A program made the translations under genes and the position numbers. Shown here in pieces: positions 58,693-64,000 of a stretch of DNA of 64,000 bases. The first letter of the stretch is position 1; each line of letters opens with the position of its first letter. This stretch comes from Datisca glomerata. Lineage: Eukaryota > Streptophyta > Magnoliopsida > Cucurbitales > Datiscaceae. The DNA lies in NCBI GenBank assembly GCA_003255025.1, contig QANY01004032.1:62001-126000 (forward strand), given 5' to 3'. The notes under the pieces are model-generated. The model saw only the letters and a program-made list of their open reading frames with translations. It was not told the DNA's origin and did not search any database.

Positions 58693-58920
58693 TTTATCCC
58701 GACTGGTGGGATAGAGTGTCGCACCAGTCATCACTCTTTAATCTCAATTTGTGGGTGAGAGCACCACGCCAGTCCTCACTTTTTAATCTCGATTGGCGGG
58801 CTAGAGCACCGCGCCAAATGTGACTTTTTAATCTTGACTTTCAGTCTAGAGCATCACTCTAGTAATCACTTTTTAATCTTGATTTGCGGGTTAGAGCATC
58901 GTGCCAATCATCACTTTTTA
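58693..58920. repeat. Tandem array of 45-bp hairpin units
   Basis: Units start near 58696, 58741, 58786, 58831 and 58876, exactly 45 bp apart. Each is related to the second half of the 87-bp unit (ATCCCG..ATCACTTTTTA). Stems: GACTGGTG/CACCAGTC in unit 1, ATTGGCG/CGCCAA in unit 3. Confidence 0.9.
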
Positions 58921-59720
58921 GACCTTCTTGACATGCTGTAGCAGAGTCAACCATTTCCCTTTATTTGATAAATGTCGCTGAGTACACGTCCTCTGTAGTC
59001 TGTTACACTTTAGCATTGTCCATTTGAAAAGAAGACCGCTTCTTCTATCCTAGGGAAAATATCGAGGCTCGAAGTTTTGAACAAAACCAAAACTTCGATT
59101 CGTAGTCTGTGCTATTTGAGACTAAAGATAACTGAAGATAGTCGGGCTTTCTATTTCGTGAACTGTTACTCCATCCTTTGTCGGGGCCTGGTACGTGCTT
59201 CTTTATGGGCATGTTCTTCGGGCAGTGTGTGGACTACATGCTCATTTCCTGTTGGTTTATCCGATTTATGCGGGGCCTTGGGAGGATCGCGCCCGTGGGT
59301 TAGGGTCTTATGAAAAACCTGATCCTCTCACATAGGCTTAATGTACTACCTTGACGCATGAGCCCGCGTGCCAATAAAGATTTATTTCAACCGGGAATGA
59401 TCCCAAGCTTATCCGTGTTGCATGACCCTTCGTTTGCACGGGTGCTTTGTAAAATTGTTGGTGGCCAAAGGGATACCAAAGAGTTGGCGGTGGGTGGCCT
59501 GTTGATACTTTCCTCCATCTTCCGGAGCTGCTCACATATTGCCCCCGCCCCCGCCCCAAAGGGCTCTTTAGGGGTCTATGTCTTCTATTCTCCTTCATCG
59601 TCCTCCTAGGATGACCCCAACCAGAGCCTTGCAAAAAGAGGCACTTGGCCTTTCGAAGCCCGGTTTCCTCGATAGGTGACAGTTCCTTTAAGGCGAAGGG
59701 TTGCCTCATCCATTGCCTGA
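58921..59720. other. Unclassified right part of the GC-richer unit
   Basis: Contains a perfect inverted repeat CGAAGTTTT (59070-59078) facing AAAACTTCG (59089-59097). On the minus strand, 59720-59338 has an open, basic frame (130 residues) and in another frame the phrase KEPFGAGAGAICEQLRKMEE. Either could be a gag leader of a non-autonomous element; neither is recognised. Confidence 0.3.
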
Positions 59721-61610
59721 TAGTCACCAATCAACCAAACACTTTCTCTTGCAAATCATTATAATGAGATTTAAGAGACGGCCAAATAGAAGAGCAAATA
59801 TATCTAGAGAAAGGATATGATTCAAACTATCCAAATAACAGGCACGAAGAAAAGAAAACACAAAGGATTCTAAAGTAAGCAACTTCCAAGACAACTTTTT
59901 AAGTAAAACATTATCAAGGATATGAATATCTTTCAAACCTAAACCTACTAAAGAAATATGCTTGCAACATGTTTTTCATGAAACCCTAACAACCTTAGAT
60001 TCATCATAGTTACGCGTCCATAAAAAGTTTTACATATTTTTATTCATCAATTTAAAAAGAGAAATTGGCAACTTATAGACCATAATAAAATGAATGAACG
60101 AATCAATAATGGTCAACTTAATAAGAGCTAAACATCCATCCATAGAAAGAGACTTATTTTTTATAGCAAACTTAGAAATAATATTTTCTTCAATAGGTTG
60201 AAGAATAGCTCATGTAGGTCTACCTTTAAATAAAGGAACGTCAAAGTTGAAAAAAGGCAAAGTTCCATTTTTTATGCCATTTACTTGAAGAAGATGAGGG
60301 ATACTACTAGAATTCACCGAGCTGTCAAAGTAAAAGAAATATTTTCCCCAATTAACTTCTTTACCCGAGAGTGAACCATAAAAATTAAAGGCCTCCCTGA
60401 TCGGTTTTGCGTTAGAAATGGTATCACAACAGAAAATAAGTATATCATCAGCATAAAGCAAGTATGTTGTTGGTGCTTGAAAATTAACTAGAGAAGATAT
60501 CAGATTTAATTTACTCAAGACAACTAACTAAGAAAGATATATGCTCAAAAGTCTTCAACGATACAAAAAATACATCGGATAAATGATCCCCATGACGAAC
60601 CCCTCTAGAACAACAAAAATAACATTTCGATGAACAGTCTAGCAAATTAGATATTCTCAAAGAGCAAAGTATTGCAGAAACTCAATTAACAAATCATTAA
60701 AACCAAGAGCATGATGCACCTCTTTAATAAAGTCCCAGTTCAAAGTATCAAAAAATCTTTGCGAATATCTATCTTCATCAAAGTATCAAAAGCTTTACAA
60801 ATATCTATCCTCATAGCCAAATTACCTAATAAAATTTTACGTAATATATTAACACAATCAGAGGCTAAGCTTTACAAATAAAACCAAACTAATTTGGAAA
60901 AACAATCTTAGAAACATTAAGTTCCAAACATTCAGATATAATCTTAGTAATAATTTTAAATAAAAAATCACTAAGAAAAAATAGATGAAACTGATCAATC
61001 AAAATTCCACCCTTTTCTTATGAAGGAGGACCAAAAATTTTGAATTTAAGCCCCAAAATAGAGAACCCGATATAAAGAAATCCTAAATATCAAAAACTAC
61101 ATCATATTCAATAATATCCCAGCAAGAGTGAAAATATTTACCCTAGTATCCATGTAGACCAGTAGCATAATTAGAATCTAAAGAAAATACCATCCCTCGG
61201 ATTTTGAAATTAGAAGGGATAAAAGTCAACATCATATTATCTTTAGAAAAAATCGATAAAAGGATAATTGAAGATATAATAGATAAATTTGGATTGTTTC
61301 TATTACTGTGGGAGCCATAAATAAATCCTTATAGAATTTTATAACATGATCTTTAATTAATGACAAATCATCTATAATCGTCCCATCAATAGACAAAGCT
61401 GATAAAATAGAATAAGAGTTTTTCTCTGAATAACTGAATGATAGAAAGAAGAATTTATGTCACCCTCATAAACCTCTTTTTTAATCTTCTCAATATTAGC
61501 ATTAATGTCCCCAAAAACCTCCCAATTCCATTTGCGGAGAACTTTTTGAGATGATGAAGTTTTTGAATAACCACAAGAAAAGGAGGGCCATAAACCCTTA
61601 AACTCCAAGC
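59720..61610 (-). pseudogene. LINE ORF2, reverse transcriptase and C-terminal region
   Basis: 61608-61372 covers the linker (LRKWNWEVFGDINANIEKIK). FLFKIITKIISECLELN (about 60990-60900) and QFGFI-type motifs start the RT. The catalytic YADD with DILIFCCDT lies in frame 60518-60210 (YADD at 60444-60455), followed by FYGSLSGKEVNWGKYFFYF. About 59938-59760 matches the region after RT (DIHILDNVLLKKLSWKLLT). A short duplication repeats TCTTTGCGAATATCTATC-like text at about 60757 and 60795. Confidence 0.85.
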
Positions 61611-61639
61611 AGACTTAACCATGGCTTGAAAATCATCAT

Positions 61640-62340
61640 GATCAGTACATATAGCCTCATAACGAAAAGGTCAAGGACCAATAGACGAAACTTCAGAAAG
61701 AGTAATTAAAAGTGGACAATGATCAAAATTATGATGAGGAAGCACTAAGCATGAAAACCTCTTAAAAATTGAAATAGTTCATACTGGCCAAGCCTCTATC
61801 CAGATGTTGATCAATATGATTAGACGTGTTATTGCCTCGATTCCATGTAAATTGATTGCCCCTCGTAGAGAATAAATTACTATCTTCTAAAGGAATACAA
61901 AATTAATCACAAGAAGACCTAAGAGGAAGGAAACCACATTTTCTTTCGTGAGCGCCCAAAATAGCATTAAAATCTCCAATTACAATCCCACTTAGAGGAG
62001 TCGACGATGAAAGAAAAGACAGAAAGTCCCATAATAAATGACGTTGATTTTTAAAGACATTAGCATATATAAAAGAACATCGTTAAAAACAACACAATCA
62101 GTAGCAAGCACTTAGAGCGACGGAAGAAGATTACCACTAACATTAATAAAAACTAATCGCATACCAACAAAGGTCCAGTAACTTGAATCAAAATCATCCA
62201 TAGATTCCGTAATGCATAAAAAAAGTAGGATGATGGGAGCGGCAGAGATTTCTCAAAGTATTATGAGTTGACAAGTTCCCAATCCCCCGTCAATTCCAAT
62301 AGAGGAACTTAATTATTTAGAAGCTTTAGAATTATGCCCT
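61640..62340 (-). pseudogene. LINE ORF2, AP-type endonuclease domain
   Basis: IVIGDFNAILGAHERKCGFL (about 61990-61935) is the conserved G-D-F-N motif of L1 endonuclease, followed by LFSTRGNQFTWNRG (about 61870-61830) and NHIDQHLDRGLAS. The enzyme would nick target DNA. Stops and shifts flank the motifs. Confidence 0.82.
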
Positions 62341-62349
62341 TGGGCATTT

Positions 62350-63830
62350 TTATTGCGCTAAAGTCCACCAGCAATGACTTTCGTTCGAGAAGCTAAAGAA
62401 TCACAATTGCCATCCAGACTTCCGGAGTTAACTGCCAAGAAGTACTACTAATAATATTCATTTCAGTCATAGCAATTGAGTGCTCATGTGAAGAGGTATT
62501 TGAATCATTCTCAAGAATAATAATTCTATTATCTTTAAGTGCAATAGACTCTCTAAGAATATCCACCAAATTCAAAACAATAACATTAGAATCCTTAAAA
62601 TTAGATTCCATTGGAATATCCCACAAACGTGAATTATTAATAACACTATCAGCTTCTTTCTTTGAAGCATTAATATCCTCCATCTCAGCATTATTATCAA
62701 GAGTACGAAATGTTAGAAATAGGAATTGAATTTGAAGTCTTATGAACATGTCGATATTCCATGCGTGTTTGAGATCTAGCCCGAATTTGCAAGCCCTTCT
62801 CTTTGACATTCTTTCGATCACGTTTTCTATCGCGCCTATGATCTCGACCATACTAAGAAAGAACCAGCGCCATTCTTATCAAAGATTTTGCCAGTTTAGA
62901 GTGACAATCATAACTTTGAACTTTCTATTATCTTGTCCATTACCATGCCTATTATCATGAATATTAACAGACTCATGACAATTATGGAACCAATTTTCTA
63001 GGCCATTATCTGAATCATTAACCAGGTTATCATGAACAAGATCCTCACAATCATATCTAGAAACTTTAGATACTTCATGACTTTGATCATGACCATTTTA
63101 AGATATAGAACGATCATGATGCTTATGGATATCTAAATCCATCGTTCTATCAGACTTATTAAGACGTTTATTCTTCAAAATTGACCAATAGAGTAGCAAG
63201 TTGAGCTTTATAATTGAATACTTTCAAAAACAACATTAATAAAAGAATTAAATCCCTCCCTTTCAACTAAAAGAGAATTAGGCAAAGAATTTGGTAGATC
63301 CACATCTATACGCAATCTAGCATAATGACCAAATTCACCTTCGATTGTAGTTTTATCAAATTTTAGAAGTATACCCATACTAGAAGTAATGTCTGAGAGA
63401 ATTTTTTGATGCTAATATTCTCAACTCAGATCATATAATCAAACCCAAACTTAAGCATTTGGAGTTTTTTTTAAAGAAAAAGGATTACAGTCTTGTACCC
63501 ATGGCTAAAGACAAAGACATCATGTTTTAATTTTAACGTACTCGTGCTCCATACCTTTGTTTTCTACTCTGAAGAGGTCAATAAAATCTGATAGAACCCA
63601 CGATCAATAGAAATTAAACGCCAATTATATTGTAGCTTGCAAAATAGAGTCCAATATAGCTTTCAAATTAGCTTGTTTCCAAGGAGTATCACCTTTAGAT
63701 AACATGGCCCTTCCAATCAAAGATACTTGCAAAGAGCAACATGTAAGGAATAAGCTTCTAAATCAACTTGAATAGCCACATAATCTCCTTTGTTTGAAAG
63801 CATAACAACCTTTTAAATTCTTAGACCATA
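62350..63830 (-). pseudogene. LINE ORF1 (DUF4283 domain)
   Basis: About 63700-63650 reads GRAMLSKGDTPWKQANLKAI and later WRLISI-type and GFYQILLTSSE segments, then GILLKFDKTTIEGEFGHYAR and LRIDVDLPNSLPNSLLVERE near 63300: the DUF4283 fold with its following linker. 62851-62393 is a charged region (152 residues open). A zinc knuckle is expected near 63190 but not clear. ORF1 proteins bind LINE RNA. Confidence 0.75.
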
Positions 63831-63877
63831 ATCCTAAAAGAGGGTTGAATCGTATTAGGCTTAAGAACATCTGCATA

Positions 63878-64000
63878 TAGGGGTGTGCATGGTCGGTTCA
63901 GTCTGATTCTTAGCATAAAATTAGATCGAACTGAAATTCACTATCTTGTCAAAATGAGGACCAAAGTGGCCAATTATGTTCATATAAACCGAATCAACCG
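63878..64000. mobile_element. Start of another hAT-like MITE, cut by the window end
   Basis: TAGGGGTGTGCATGGTCGGTT resembles the start of the MITE at 45280 (TAGGGGTGTTCACGGTTCG). AACCGAATCAACCG follows at the end of the window. Its right end lies outside. Confidence 0.5.

Larger units (their letters stand above)
59720..63860 (-). mobile_element. Degenerate L1-type LINE, minus strand
   Basis: From right to left: ORF1 with a DUF4283 domain, an endonuclease with GDFNAI, a reverse transcriptase with YADD, and a C-terminal region ending near WLIGDYQAM at about 59720, where homology breaks off. This order is that of plant L1 elements. There are no LTRs. Many stops. The 3' end with its A-tail is not seen, so the left side was probably lost. 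Confidence 0.85.

Noticed and set aside
57747..58920. CRISPR array
   Set aside because: Units abut directly without unique spacers, in a plant nuclear context.
48330..59720. Complete LTR element enclosing copia E
   Set aside because: No matching LTR pair or target duplication could be found at the two ends.
1..64000. tRNA, rRNA or organelle insertions
   Set aside because: None recognised by eye; a tRNAscan or Rfam run would be needed to exclude small RNA genes.

Overview
The window is nuclear DNA of a flowering plant, most likely a eudicot. It is AT-rich, has intron-split host genes, and is packed with plant-type LTR retrotransposons (Tat and Del/Tekay Ty3-gypsy, Ty1-copia), an L1-type LINE, a Mutator-like transposase, and hAT- and Harbinger-like elements. 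The species cannot be named from the sequence. Only two ordinary host genes are supported: a TAC1-like (IGT family) branch-angle gene at 12724-13611 (+), and a tail-anchored cytochrome b5 at 43202-44877 (+).

Layout. 1-809: right end of an unclassified DNA-transposon-like unit with a gene-leader-like interior. 958-11220: complete but decayed Tat-type gypsy element A (+), target duplication ACAAG, with an antisense accessory gene. 11226-12723: TAC1 upstream region containing a fold-back MITE. 14704-16566: Harbinger-like non-autonomous element with TTA duplication. 16877-27675: second Tat element B (-), also with an antisense accessory gene. 28048-30101 and 40494-40720: one Mutator-like transposase gene, cut in its SWIM-domain region by element C. 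30102-40493: Del/Tekay gypsy element C (-) with 2.4 kb LTRs. 41370-42108: DUF4283/zinc-knuckle remnant (-). 45280-45660 and 46590-47954: two hAT-like non-autonomous elements, the second with a perfect 8-bp target duplication. 48330-50808 and 57747-59720: an unclassified, more GC-rich unit carrying large tandem arrays, split by copia element E (-) at 50809-57746. 59720-63860: degenerate L1-type LINE (-). 63878-64000: start of another hAT-like repeat.

How the parts relate. Elements B and C both landed in or next to the same Mutator-like gene, and copia E landed in the tandem array, so the window is a nested pile. All pol genes are broken by stops or frameshifts, although the LTRs, primer sites and polypurine tracts remain readable. 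Element C keeps a 293-codon integrase frame, and copia E and LINE domains survive as fragments.

The most unusual structure is the tandem array at 57747-58920. It has about eleven units of 87 bp followed by about five of 45 bp. Each half-unit is an inverted repeat whose arms change together in several units, as in a conserved stem-loop. A shorter array with the same design but a different sequence (35-bp palindromic units) lies before the 3' LTR of Tat element A.
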